From Beroe ovata (lineage: Eukaryota > Ctenophora > Nuda > Beroida > Beroidae): DNA of 10,533 nucleotides. The notes beneath the pieces were generated by a model. It was given only the letters and a program-made list of their open reading frames with translations. It was not told the origin of the DNA and ran no database searches. Of this stretch, positions 1 through 7,839 are shown piece after piece; position 1 is the first letter of the stretch; each line of letters opens with the position of its first letter. The position numbers and the translations under genes are program-made. Where the stretch lies: NCBI GenBank assembly GCA_946803715.1, contig CAMPET010000347.1, positions 53,677-64,209 of the forward strand. Direction: 5' to 3'.

Positions 1-540
1 CCCCCCCCCCTAAATTTTAGAAAAATTTCAACATTTCTTAATGACAATTCAGTGTTATGTGCGGGTCTTCAGAGTTATAGAATAGTAACCAAACAAAATC
101 TAACCTAATGCTGTTGTCATGCTGAGAAGAAGTTCTGTAAAACCAAAAAATTGAAGCCACCTCATCCCTCACCTCTTCTTACATCCTATATGAAAACTGG
201 CTCATAAATTCAAAATGAAAGCAGCATTTTACTGTTAATCTCTCTGAACGCGGATTGAAGCTAGTTTTCACAGAAGATGAAGGAGAAGTTGATCTCATCG
301 CATGCATAAAAATGAGGGGGTCTTCGTATTTACCTATGCTTCGAACGAAGACCCTTCAGAGTTCAGACGCCTGAGTAAGGTAAGTACCTATCATTTCTCG
401 CAAACATCGGTTTAGAAATGATAAAGGTAAAGTGATAGAGGTAGCCCAGTATGGCAACACCAACAGATTGGTAAAATAAATTCATTTAATAACAACAACT
501 TTTCCAATTATATTCACAACGATGGATGAAGAAAAATCTA
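1..540. other. Unannotated AT-rich DNA with a small hairpin
   Basis: The window opens with ten C residues, which may be a simple-repeat edge or contig-end noise. One clear structure is an inverted repeat: GGGTCTTCGT at 318-327 pairs with ACGAAGACCC at 345-354 across a 17-base loop. A good donor-like sequence (TAAG|GTAAGTA) lies near 380 and an acceptor-like TTTTCACAG near 272. However, all three frames between them contain stop codons, so I do not call a coding exon. I see no gene here. Confidence 0.4.
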
Positions 541-1165
541 TGACTGCCGGAACAAAGCAATTGCAGTCAATTTATAGCTGGCATAGCACTTGGCGAGCAG
601 GCAATAAGATGCCAGAGAGTCCCGTCACCAGCAATTTACCAACTTTCATAATAGGCATACTTCTACTGCGGGCTTCTTACGGGGGGGTTAACTTTCATAC
701 TTTTTCATTTGCACACTGCACCTGCCGCCAGAACAATAATTAGTGCAATTGAAATTAACCATTATTCATTGACGCCGTAGTGAAAACTATCTTCAAGACT
801 ATCTTTGCAAGGTTAATTGAAGAAAATCTATAGGTAACTGATGCGGACAAAGCATTAATTATGGTCAATTAATAAGCCACTTCCAAAAGAGGACATGGCA
901 CCCGGCGACCTGGCATGGAGGTTCCAGAGAGTCTCTTCACTTCAACACTACTTTAATTGAATGAGAGCATGCCTCTCACAGTGTAATTACCTCGATCCGT
1001 TCATATGGGTGAATCACCTGAATCCCAGTTCTAAAGAACTGAGATTCAGAACAATAGGTGCAATCGAAATTAGCCATTATCCATTGACCTCGTAGTCGAG
1101 CGACAACATTCTGATCCCAGAGCTTCAGAGGGCATATGATATAAAGAACAATATAACTTCCTGCC
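541..1165. repeat. Degenerate tandem repeat, unit about 300 bp, two to three copies
   Basis: Blocks recur at a spacing of about 295-317 bp. The block at 730-781 (AGAACAATA, GTGCAAT, GAAATTA, CCATTAT, CATTGAC, CGTAGT) recurs at 1048-1096. CCAGAGAGTC near 612 recurs near 924, and ACAAAGCA near 552 recurs near 847. A weaker trace of the unit start (CATTAATTGTCAAT) appears near 1163. The copies have diverged by substitutions and small indels, so this is an old duplication or a short array of a satellite-like or transposon-derived sequence. Short open frames in it show no recognisable protein. Exact unit borders cannot be fixed by eye. Confidence 0.5.
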
Positions 1166-1440
1166 ATTAATTGTCAATCTTCACTCAAGAACTCCGACTA
1201 TTCTTCATAAAAACATCGTTTAGTTCCCAAGAAGTAGATATTGTTAACCAGTAGTGGAACCTACCTACCAATTCTTGGATTATATCATGATTACTACTCA
1301 AGAAGTGGGTTCTCCCACCCTGAACAATAGATGCCAACAATTGATCATCCATTGTCCAAATCTGAAGTTGGTTCCATGGTGGGAGGGTTAGAGGAATTAT
1401 GGGAACTGTGCAGCACCCAAGAACATTATCCATTATCCCT

Positions 1441-1635
1441 CTATATGTACTTTAGAGGTGTGTTGCGCACGCACAGGACTTATATAGTGTCCTGCGCGCA
1501 GGACACTATATTCCATATAGATGTCGACTGCGCAGCAGGAGACGTCTATGTGATTTAGAGTGCGAGGCGAAGCGAAGCTGAGCCGAGTGCTCTAAATAAG
1601 TCCTGGCTTGAGCAATAGCCTCTAAAGTACTATAG
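1441..1635. mobile_element. MITE-like element with terminal inverted repeats and three internal hairpins
   Basis: The ends are inverted: CTATATGTACTTTAGAGG at 1441-1458 matches the reverse complement of CCTCTAAAGTACTATAG at 1619-1635 with one indel. The similarity continues inward to a shared AGGACTTAT block. Three palindromic units follow inside: a perfect 30-bp palindrome at 1482-1511, an imperfect hairpin with arms 1514-1525 and 1541-1552 (10 of 12 pairs), and a hairpin with TTTAGAG at 1554-1560 and CTCTAAA at 1590-1596. The element is only about 195 bp and has no coding capacity, which fits a non-autonomous DNA transposon. A target-site duplication (perhaps TA or TATA) is not cleanly resolved, so the family is unknown. 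Confidence 0.6.
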
Positions 1636-2622
1636 TAGTCGAACGAAAAAAAGGTTCTGAACACGCTTGATTGAAATATGGTTGCAAAAATTGACTTTCT
1701 CAAAGTTTGTACGATGCTATAGCACAGTTATGGGAAAGCAACTTCGAAACAACGCCTGAAAGATGAAATGTGGGACGGATGACAATTATGAAGCAAAATC
1801 GATACGATGTAACTGCAGTTTTTCGCTGAGGTGTGAAGATAAGAACTTGTGATCGGGAAAACATTCTCCACTGATTCACAGCCAGTTCTTTTTCAATCAT
1901 GTGGGTAATTCTCTATTGCACAAAAAAATCAAAAACATAGGAAGTAACAGAATCAACATGTTAAGAGCAACGCCGAACAATTCAAGTGAATGACAGCGGA
2001 ATCAAAGACATTATAAACTGCACAAGAAATGCGAAATTCCCACACGATCGATCAAAACACATCCACACACATTCCAAACACAGTACACGAAAACTAATCA
2101 TTACAAGAGAAATGTAAAGTGAACACATTCCTGAGCAAGACAAAATGATCACACGCCGTACACTCACACACTGAACTCATGATTACCAATGTCAGAATGA
2201 ACAGTTACCAAACAATACCATATATGGTGAAATTACAGCGATCATGAGTTTTTCCCAGGAATTCCATTCAATGTAAGAGTCACGTGATGCATCAAATTAT
2301 TTCCCAGACTGTTAACCTTCAGTTATAACAACGTTACAGCTTCATTTGCTATGTGAAAACACAGTTTGTTGCCACACGCATTTTACGAAATATTGGGTGT
2401 CCTGTAGATTTACTCGACAATATAATGTGTGTTTGCGCGCACCTCTATTTTTTAGCCACATGACGTCTATTTACGTGAGACTACTATACCATATTACAAT
2501 TCTAGTAAATACGTCAAAAAATGGGCTATATAAGGATAGTAGATACGGCATTACGGCGTATGTGATTTTTATTTGAAATACGTACGCTGATGGACTATAA
2601 TTCATTAGAACATTTGTCTTTG
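1636..2622. other. Non-repetitive DNA without a supported gene
   Basis: The open frames in this stretch (for example near 1700-1900, 1982-2167 and 2346-2576) give low-complexity or aromatic- and cysteine-rich peptides with no family resemblance and no convincing splice context. The plus strand around 2000-2170 is AC-rich. AACTCATGA near 2174 is mirrored as TCATGAGTT near 2243. A CACGTG E-box in the context GTCACGTGAT lies at 2279-2288. None of this is enough for a functional call. Confidence 0.4.
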
Positions 2623-3071
2623 CACAGCGAAATACAGTGAGTATACCCTCAGTAGAAGGGAGTACAGTGAGTGCTAGTAATATACAGTGAGTATAGGCTC
2701 AGTAGAAGGAAGCACAGTGAGAATACGATCAGTACAAGGGAGCACAGTGAGTGCTAGCGAAATACAGTGAGTATACACTCAATAGAAGGGAGCACAGTGA
2801 GTGCTAGCGATGAGAAGTGAGTAAACGCTCAGTTATAGAAGGGAGCACAGTGAGTGCTAGTAATATACAATGAGTATAGGCTCAGTAGAAGGGAGCACAG
2901 TGAGTGCTAGCGATATACAGTGAGTTTACCCTCTTTAGAAGGGAGCACAGTGATTGCTAGCAAAATGAAGTGAGCATACGCTCAGTAGCAGGAAGCAGTG
3001 AGTGCAAGCACTATACAGTGAGGACACGCCCAGTAGAGGGAAGCACAGTGAGTGCTAAGCTGCATACAGTT
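2623..3071. repeat. Minisatellite, unit about 50 bp, about nine copies
   Basis: The stretch is an array of diverged units. Each carries ATACAGTGAGTATA, then GCTCAGTAGAAGGGAGCAC, then AGTGAGTGCTAGCG. Most units are about 50 bp long. One unit near 2711 has lost about 10 bp, and one near 2811 is extended by a few bases. CAGTGAG occurs twice in most units, so the unit itself looks like a duplicated half-unit. Copies towards the right end (after about 2960) are more diverged, as is usual at the edge of an array. No reading frame is conserved across units, so a coding repeat is unlikely. Confidence 0.85.
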
Positions 3072-3352
3072 ACCTACTTACCTCTTAGATTAAGTCACGT
3101 GGTTTTAACTTGTGTTTCAAATCGGTGATTGTGTTTTCAACTCGGGATTCGGCCTTGATGAAAACAGTCCATTATTCAACTCAGCCTGCGACTTCGGTTA
3201 ATGAGCTAATGAGATCATTGCCACTCGCTTTGATCGAGGCATTTATCATGTAATCTCATACTATCTCGTTCAGTAACTACTGTATATTATACGATAAACA
3301 TAGGTACACACTATACACATTCAATTCATCTAAATAATTATATCCGTTACAG
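3072..3352. other. Intergenic or intronic DNA upstream of an exon
   Basis: This AT-rich stretch lies between the minisatellite and the exon that starts at 3353. It has a CACGTG E-box at 3096-3101. Its right end is the acceptor TATCCGTTACAG, with a moderate pyrimidine content. No upstream partner exon could be identified. Confidence 0.35.
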
Positions 3353-3522
3353 GGCAGTTCCCGAACTAAAGGAGACAGACAGCAACTAAGAGATAGGCTT
3401 GCTGACTACTTATGGATCATGGACACATACACTCATACAGCAAACATTGACAAGATGCAACTGGGTCAACGAATACCAGACACCGGTAAGGATATCTCGG
3501 GCAGTCTGTCAATTCCAGAGAG
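3353..3522 (+). CDS. Internal coding exon of an unrecognised gene
   Basis: A 170-base segment is bounded by a good acceptor (CCGTTACAG ending at 3352) and a near-consensus donor (GAGAG|GTGAGTA, with GT at 3523). Only one of three frames is open, and it is open throughout: 56 codons plus 2 bases (start phase 0, end phase 2). The peptide is hydrophilic and contains DRQQLRDRLADYLWIMDTY followed by an NIDKMQLGQRIPD stretch. It has no membrane segment. It could form a helix in the first half. The codon mix looks balanced, unlike the AT-biased surroundings. I do not recognise the family, and no neighbouring exon of the same gene is visible, so its introns must be long. A cryptic donor (CCG|GTAAGG) lies inside at about 3486. 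A chance open frame between splice-like sites remains possible. Confidence 0.5.
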
Positions 3523-4090
3523 GTGAGTAATGAAAGACTTCAGATATTGGTAGAAGAATCACACGTTGAGAAATACAGACACCAAACAAAAACCTGTGCT
3601 TAATATCATAAAAGTCATATCTGTAAATAAATAAACACATATATATTCACTTACCCCACTGGGGTTTGAAACTCGAGTTCTTTCTGCCTCTCTGTATCCA
3701 ACTGACATAAATATCTATAAGATACCGATTTGAGCATGAGTTTGAATTCTGATAATTTATTCACGACAAAACACTCAGCCTGGAAATAGTTAAGTTTATA
3801 TCTACTTAACGCCCACCAATACTCAAATTGTGAAATAATCTCACAATTAGAGTTTGAGTTTTAGCTTATGAATGACCCCATTTTACCTAAGACAAGGTTA
3901 TCATCAATGAACGATAACTAAAGTATTCGTAAATGTAACGCCCTAACCCCGAAAGTTGAGATGCTGCCGAGTGCCGTTTGATTGGACTATGGGTTACCAC
4001 CGCGTGTTGTGGCAAAATATGTCCTCTTTGAATTACTTTGCGTAGGGCGCGAAACATTATTAGTAGAGTGCTGCGCGTTCCACTGCGCGG
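3523..4090. other. Non-coding DNA with small AT-rich hairpins
   Basis: If the exon at 3353-3522 is real, this is the start of its downstream intron. Two small foldbacks sit close together. GTTAAGT at 3789-3795 pairs with ACTTAAC at 3804-3810. CTCAAATTGTGA at 3822-3833 pairs with TCACAATT at 3841-3848 and TTTGAG at 3853-3858. From about 3940 the base composition turns GC-rich, leading into the foldback elements. A GGTTTGAAACTC string near 3665 resembles a weak pol III B box, but no A box is apparent. Confidence 0.35.
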
Positions 4091-4150
4091 CCCTTCGATC
4101 GACCGACTTTAATTTTCTACCAACTCGTTTCTACCGATGAGCCGAGCACA

Positions 4151-4436
4151 TGTGCACACGTTGCGGCGTTGCGCGCCCCTGTTCTACTCAGTGAACTGAA
4201 CGGAGACGCGCAGCGCGCGCGGAGTATTTGGGTCACGCAGCGCGGGGAAATGAGCACACATCCCAGTTATGTTTTTACTGTTCCCGCGCTGCGTGACCCA
4301 AATACTCCGCGCGCGCTGCGCGTCTCCTTTCTACGACTTTTCAGTTCACTGAGTAGAACAGGGGCGCGCGCTGCGCGTCTCCTTTCTACGACTTTTCAGT
4401 TCACTGAGTAGAACAGGGGCGCGCAACGTGTGCACA
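4151..4436. mobile_element. GC-rich foldback element with long near-perfect stem
   Basis: The outer arms TGTGCACACGTT (4151-4162) and AACGTGTGCACA (4425-4436) are exact reverse complements. Next, 4171-4200 is the reverse complement of 4340-4369 (and again of 4395-4424). Then 4202-4246 is the exact reverse complement of 4283-4327, a 45-bp perfect stem closing on a 36-base loop (4247-4282). The right arm holds a 55-bp direct duplication: its first unit ends at 4369 and its second at 4424. A 12-13 base block containing TTTCTACGACTT exists only in the right arm. The open frame on the plus strand here is a by-product of the GC-rich repeat. The element is non-coding and fits a foldback or MITE-type mobile element of unknown superfamily. 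Confidence 0.7.
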
Positions 4437-4442
4437 GTTTTT

Positions 4443-4643
4443 ACTTGTCGATCGATGCAGACTTATTCTAACGCAAGCTTCGCGGCTTGCATCGGCGGTC
4501 TGGCATCGCCCGACAAGTTTTTAATTTTACGTTCTTATTGTCTGGCGATGCTAGACCGCTGATGCAAGCCGCGAAGCTGAAAATAAGTTTGAGCCGCGCG
4601 CGCGCAAAACGAAATTCTCGACAGGGTCTATCATCGATCGACA
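4443..4643. mobile_element. Second foldback element, family copy A
   Basis: The inner arms are 4476-4517 and 4534-4578 (AGCTTCGCGGCTTGCATC and its complement). They match almost completely, with a few substitutions and a 3-base indel. The outer ends also mirror each other: CTTGTCGATCGATG near 4444 and CATCGATCGACAA at about 4631-4643. The left arm lacks about 40 bases that the right arm has between outer and inner blocks. A related sequence occurs at 6040-6395, so this is a dispersed family. It abuts the foldback at 4151-4436, and GATCGAC-type motifs also occur left of that element near 4098, so the two may be parts of one composite element. Confidence 0.6.
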
Positions 4644-4709
4644 ACGTTCTTACGGATTATTGTAATGCTCTTTTCTCTGGTATGAATGAGTTTCTCTGGT
4701 ATGAATGAG
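4641..4709 (+). pseudogene. LINE reverse-transcriptase fragment with a 19-bp tandem duplication
   Basis: The plus frame gives VLTDYCNALFSGMNE, which resembles the DYCNxLxxGL block found near the C-terminal end of jockey/CR1/L2-type reverse transcriptases. It is followed by an exact tandem copy of TTTCTCTGGTATGAATGAG (4672-4690 and 4691-4709). The frame then passes into unrelated sequence. In an intact element this block lies a few dozen residues upstream of the HWLPVRQRI region. That region is found here only at 4993 onward, so the two fragments probably belong to one broken element. Confidence 0.45.
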
Positions 4710-4944
4710 TTGTCAATTATAAGGTTGATTATGGTCAGAATTTTTTTAAACTTGGAAGAAGTAGAACAAAACTTTTGATTTCTAGGAAACCGTTGAGCAG
4801 ATCAAACCATGTTAGTAAAATTGATGGAAGTTTTATTTCTGAGAGAGTAAAGGCATATTGGAACGATTTGCCTCTTTATGTTAGAGTTTCCCCAAATATT
4901 GATATGTTTAAGATTAATTTAGAAAGTTATAAGAAGAACACTAA
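4710..4944 (+). pseudogene. C-terminal tail fragment of a second LINE-like protein
   Basis: A plus-strand frame runs through RSRTKLLISRKP, a serine/asparagine-rich link, then ERVKAYWNDLPLYVR, SPNIDMFKINL and a lysine-rich end. The pattern of aromatic, WN, LP, R, then F-K-x-x-L is typical of the extreme C-terminus of non-LTR retrotransposon ORF2 proteins. It corresponds to the same position as the YGDKLF...NLLPDYI segment near 5190-5250 but differs strongly in sequence. It therefore appears to come from another element type lodged between two parts of the first. It ends at the N at 4945. Confidence 0.4.
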
Positions 4945-4945
4945 N
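4945..4945. other. Single ambiguous base, probable assembly join
   Basis: One N sits exactly where one LINE-like fragment stops and a different LINE fragment starts. A second lone N at 9879 lies between two perfect sequence copies. Together they suggest that one N was used to mark contig joins, so continuity across 4945 should not be trusted. Confidence 0.5.
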
Positions 4946-5526
4946 TCAGAGATAAAATTCCGGGTGAGCCTTCTGATCTGCCATACTGTACAATGTACAA
5001 ACATATGGGGTCAACTCTGAAAGATCTCCACTGGTTGCTGGTGAGACAGAGAATCAAATATGAAGTTTTGTTGCTTGTGTACAAATGTCTCAATGGTCAG
5101 GCTCCAGACAACCTATCAAGTCTCCTGAACTATGTGTCCACTCATCATGTGCTACTTAAAGAACCAAAAACTAAGTTAGCCAGCATATGGTGATAAATTG
5201 TTCGCTAAAATGGGACTGAAGCTGTGAAATTTATTACCTGATTACATAATATTCATTACTATTGCGGTTGACTCTTTTAAGAATTCCTTAAAGAGGCATC
5301 TTTTCAATAAAGCTTATTCTAATTGCAGTCAATGAACTTTGCATTATATTTGCTTTCCAGTTTCATGTCCTGGACAGTGCTTCAGTTATAGTGTAAAACA
5401 GTAACCTTTCTCTTCATAGGTTAATTTAAAGCGCACTGTCTATGTTTTAGTGTACTCGTTTTGTGGCACAACTGAGTGTCAGAAGATGTGCCACAATAAA
5501 TTATAAATTTAACTTATTATTATTGT
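4946..5526 (+). pseudogene. Decayed non-LTR retrotransposon 3' end (RT C-terminus and tail)
   Basis: The frame from 4993 gives TLKDLHWLLVRQRIKYEVLL followed by VYKCLNGQAPDNLSSLL. This is the conserved LKxLHWLPVxxRI...LxxKCLNGxAPxYLxxLL region of CR1/L2/jockey-type ORF2 proteins. After a frameshift near 5185 it continues as YGDKLFAKMGLKL, an in-frame TGA where tryptophan is expected, then NLLPDYI, and SFKNSLKRHLFNKAYS to a stop near 5333. A non-coding 3' region of about 190 bases follows, ending in AACTTATTATTATTG at about 5510-5526. Such short A/T-rich repeat tails are usual for these LINEs. The frameshift and stop show that the element is dead. Confidence 0.8.
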
Positions 5527-6039
5527 TTTTTTTGAATTTTTCATTTAGAGTCAAATAATGACTTCTGAGTTATGTAGAAGTCATTGCAGCTTAGATTATT
5601 TTCCTGTAACAGGAGGACTCATATATATAGATAAATGTAAATATTCGAAAATGGAGAAATTAGAACCAGTTATTTGTTGTACCAAATGGTGATTCCCAAG
5701 TCTTCAGACAAGAATCCCCTTCAGCAGCAACACCAATCATTCTCACTTTATGTTACAAGCCTCCAATAATTAGTGGTGATCCTATTTGTACTATGGGTCC
5801 TCTTCTCCTCTAAGTTAGTTGTTTTCGTTTGTTTGTTTCCGTTTTGTTTTGTTATATTATATCATGTATTTCGTTTTTATTCCCTGATATTAATCAAAAG
5901 GGCAGGCATGCTAATTATATTTATTACAGTTATAATAAGAAACCTATAATTCTTGTTTAAATTGAAACATTTACATAATGTGAATGATGGTTCCCATTTA
6001 CAATATAAACAATTTGTTTTACTAAACAATTTGTTTTTA
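5527..6039. other. AT-rich DNA with small inverted and tandem repeats, no gene
   Basis: AATGACTTCT at 5557-5566 pairs perfectly with AGAAGTCATT at 5576-5585 around a 9-base loop. A 17-bp unit (AAACAATTTGTTTTACT) is repeated twice from 6007. Nothing coding is visible. Confidence 0.4.
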
Positions 6040-6395
6040 CTGATAGACCCTGTCGAGAGTTTCGTTTCTTGCTTCACAGCTTGCATCAGCAGTCTGGCAT
6101 CGCCTGACAATCAAAAATGTCTGGTCACGCGAGCAAATCAGTGTTTCGCCCATAACTTGCCATGGAAGCATTTTCAGATGGGAATCAGCGCCTAAAAATT
6201 CTTCGATTCATGTCAGAGGCATGAATAAGAATTTTCAAAAAACTAGGGCGATTAGTATACGCGGTCTATCGTAGACAAGCAATTGCCTGGTGATGCTAGC
6301 CGCTAGGCCCAGGAAGTGGCTGAGTGCCTGCAGCTAGGTTAATTTGCGTACACAATGAAATTCTCTACAGTACAGGGGCTATCATCGATCTTAAA
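6040..6395. mobile_element. Foldback element, family copy B
   Basis: The left part (6040-6112: GATAGACCCTGTCGAGAGTT, then GCTTGCATCAGCAGTCTGGC, then ATCGCCTGACAAT) is the inverted counterpart of the right arm of copy A (4534-4637). The right part (6284-6391: CCTGGTGATGCTAGCCGCT ... GAAATTCTCTACAG ... GGGGCTATCATCGATC) matches the same arm in direct orientation. Copy B is thus an inverted repeat with diverged arms around a middle of about 170 bases (6113-6283). It is less GC-rich than copy A because many CG pairs have changed to TG or CA. It lacks any coding sequence. Confidence 0.55.
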
Positions 6396-6993
6396 AATGT
6401 GTTTAGACTTGACTTCCAGTCATATTATACTCTATAACTCTAACTATCGAATCTGATAAGAGAGTGCATAATACCTATGTTGCTGTTGTTTTCAATTCAT
6501 GTCATGTTTTTGTATCCAATGGGTATTTAGTTCTTTATGAGGAGCTATTAGATAGAACAAGTAAAGAGATAATTGGAACCCCTCATTCCATATTTCTTAT
6601 TCTGACCTTGTATGCCAACCTTAAACACAATCTTTCCATAAGTGATAGGTAATATGGCACAACAACGGCCACTTGATGGAGAAAAAATTGTTGAACCACT
6701 TGTAAGTAATAAGTAAAAGAAAATTATCTCTGCATGTACAATGCTCCCATGACCCTTAATCAGAACCAAAGTAGTCACCTACCACAGTTGTGAGAGGGAA
6801 TGGGGCAGCCAACAATTAGGTATTCAGTACTGAGTGCATACACTGTTCAATTGATTCTGTAGGATTGTATGAGCATAACACTACTATGCTTCGAACTAAG
6901 GCTGAATCATAAATTTGGTGAAGACTTGTCTTGATGCCAGTCAGATTATCTCATTATATTTTTATACCTCTTCATAACATTATAAATAACACG
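6396..6993. other. No supported gene
   Basis: Short frames on both strands (for example plus 6464-6652 and minus 6548-6778) overlap, lack splice context and give no recognisable peptide. No clear repeat is seen. Confidence 0.35.
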
Positions 6994-7107
6994 TATGTGT
7001 ACACATGGAAGAAAAAGGCAGAAGGATGGAAGAAGACGAGCAATGTGAGCAATTGTTAAGTGCGCATCTTTTTCTTCCCTCCTCTTTTCCTTCCATGTGT
7101 ACACATA
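6994..7107. repeat. Hairpin with 18-bp perfect arms
   Basis: TATGTGTACACATGGAAG at 6994-7011 is the exact reverse complement of 7090-7107. Inside these arms, a purine-rich left segment (GAAAAAGGCAGAAGG..., to about 7040) faces a pyrimidine-rich right segment (TCTTTTTCTTCCCTCC, about 7067-7083), so imperfect pairing extends further inward. The total length of about 114 bases suits either a very small MITE or a pre-miRNA-like transcript. No target-site duplication is evident, and the sequence does not separate the two options. Confidence 0.55.
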
Positions 7108-7839
7108 CCGGTAAGAAAACATCATCCTCATCCTCCCTAAATTGAATGTTTATCATCAGTCTTATGGCATGTCATAATAAATTCTTAGGGTCAAGGGTCC
7201 CTTTTGGGAAGTGACATGTCCTCTGCAGTTAATTCCATTCATTCACAAAACTAGAAAGTATGTACTGAGCATTAAAGGAAGTGTGATGATGTGAAATATT
7301 TCCTATGGAAACATATAATTACCTATTACATATATCATACAATATAGATAAAGATAGATCCTATTTAAAAACTATACAAAATTATTTAAAAAGTTCCTAC
7401 CTATCATTAATTTTCTTAAATTTGTCCTGGATCATGAAATCCTCTCATGTATCAAAAGCATTTCATGGCACCATGTAAAGAAAATCTTTTAAGCTACTTC
7501 GTGATAAATGACTGCCTCTCAATAACAAAAGGTAGGCTTTTTCTTGCAATTTCATACATTAATGTAATCTTTCCCAACTTTTCTTTTCAATCTTCAAGGC
7601 ACTGATGATGTATGTGAATATGAAAGGTTTGTGCTCTAAGATTGTCTATTAATGACTAATCAGATAACAAGCTGCATTAATTTTTGTCAGCTCAAATTGG
7701 GAAACAAAATAATTATCTTGATGAATTATCCAGTGTCAAAACGGTTTGATATCAAGTTGCTTCTGAACATTTTCGTACATTGCCATTGAATAAAATTGCA
7801 ATAATTCCATGTCTCATTGTCAACAACATTGGTCACAGC
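7108..7839. other. Downstream region of the minus-strand membrane-protein gene
   Basis: The 3' untranslated region of the gene ending at 7840 (minus strand) should lie here, but I found no AATAAA or ATTAAA on the minus strand in the first several hundred bases. The polyadenylation signal is therefore non-canonical, or a further exon exists. No other gene or sizeable repeat is apparent. Confidence 0.35.

Noticed and set aside
272-384. Possible exon between TTTTCACAG and TAAG|GTAAGTA
   Set aside because: All three frames contain a stop codon between the two sites, so it cannot be an internal coding exon. A non-coding or terminal exon is not supported.
522-743. Plus-strand open frame of 73 codons
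   Set aside because: It lies inside the degenerate 300-bp repeat, has no family resemblance, and is not kept open in the related copy near 838-1096.
1185-1433. Minus-strand 82-codon open frame
   Set aside because: No domain, splice context or recognisable homology was seen. The opposite strand has an overlapping frame of similar length, as expected by chance.
2623-3071. CRISPR array
   Set aside because: The repeats are contiguous, diverged and without unique spacers of constant length. This is a minisatellite in a eukaryotic genome.
3640-3700. tRNA-derived SINE suggested by GGTTTGAAACTC
   Set aside because: It is a weak B-box match only. No A box at the right distance, no cloverleaf and no poly-A or simple-repeat tail could be found.
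4169-4708. Arginine- and serine-rich plus-strand frames
   Set aside because: They are translations of GC-rich inverted repeats and change meaning at each arm. Only the last part (from about 4641) has LINE-like residues.
6464-6652. Plus-strand 62-codon frame
   Set aside because: It overlaps an equally long minus-strand frame, has no splice signals in useful positions and no recognisable motif.
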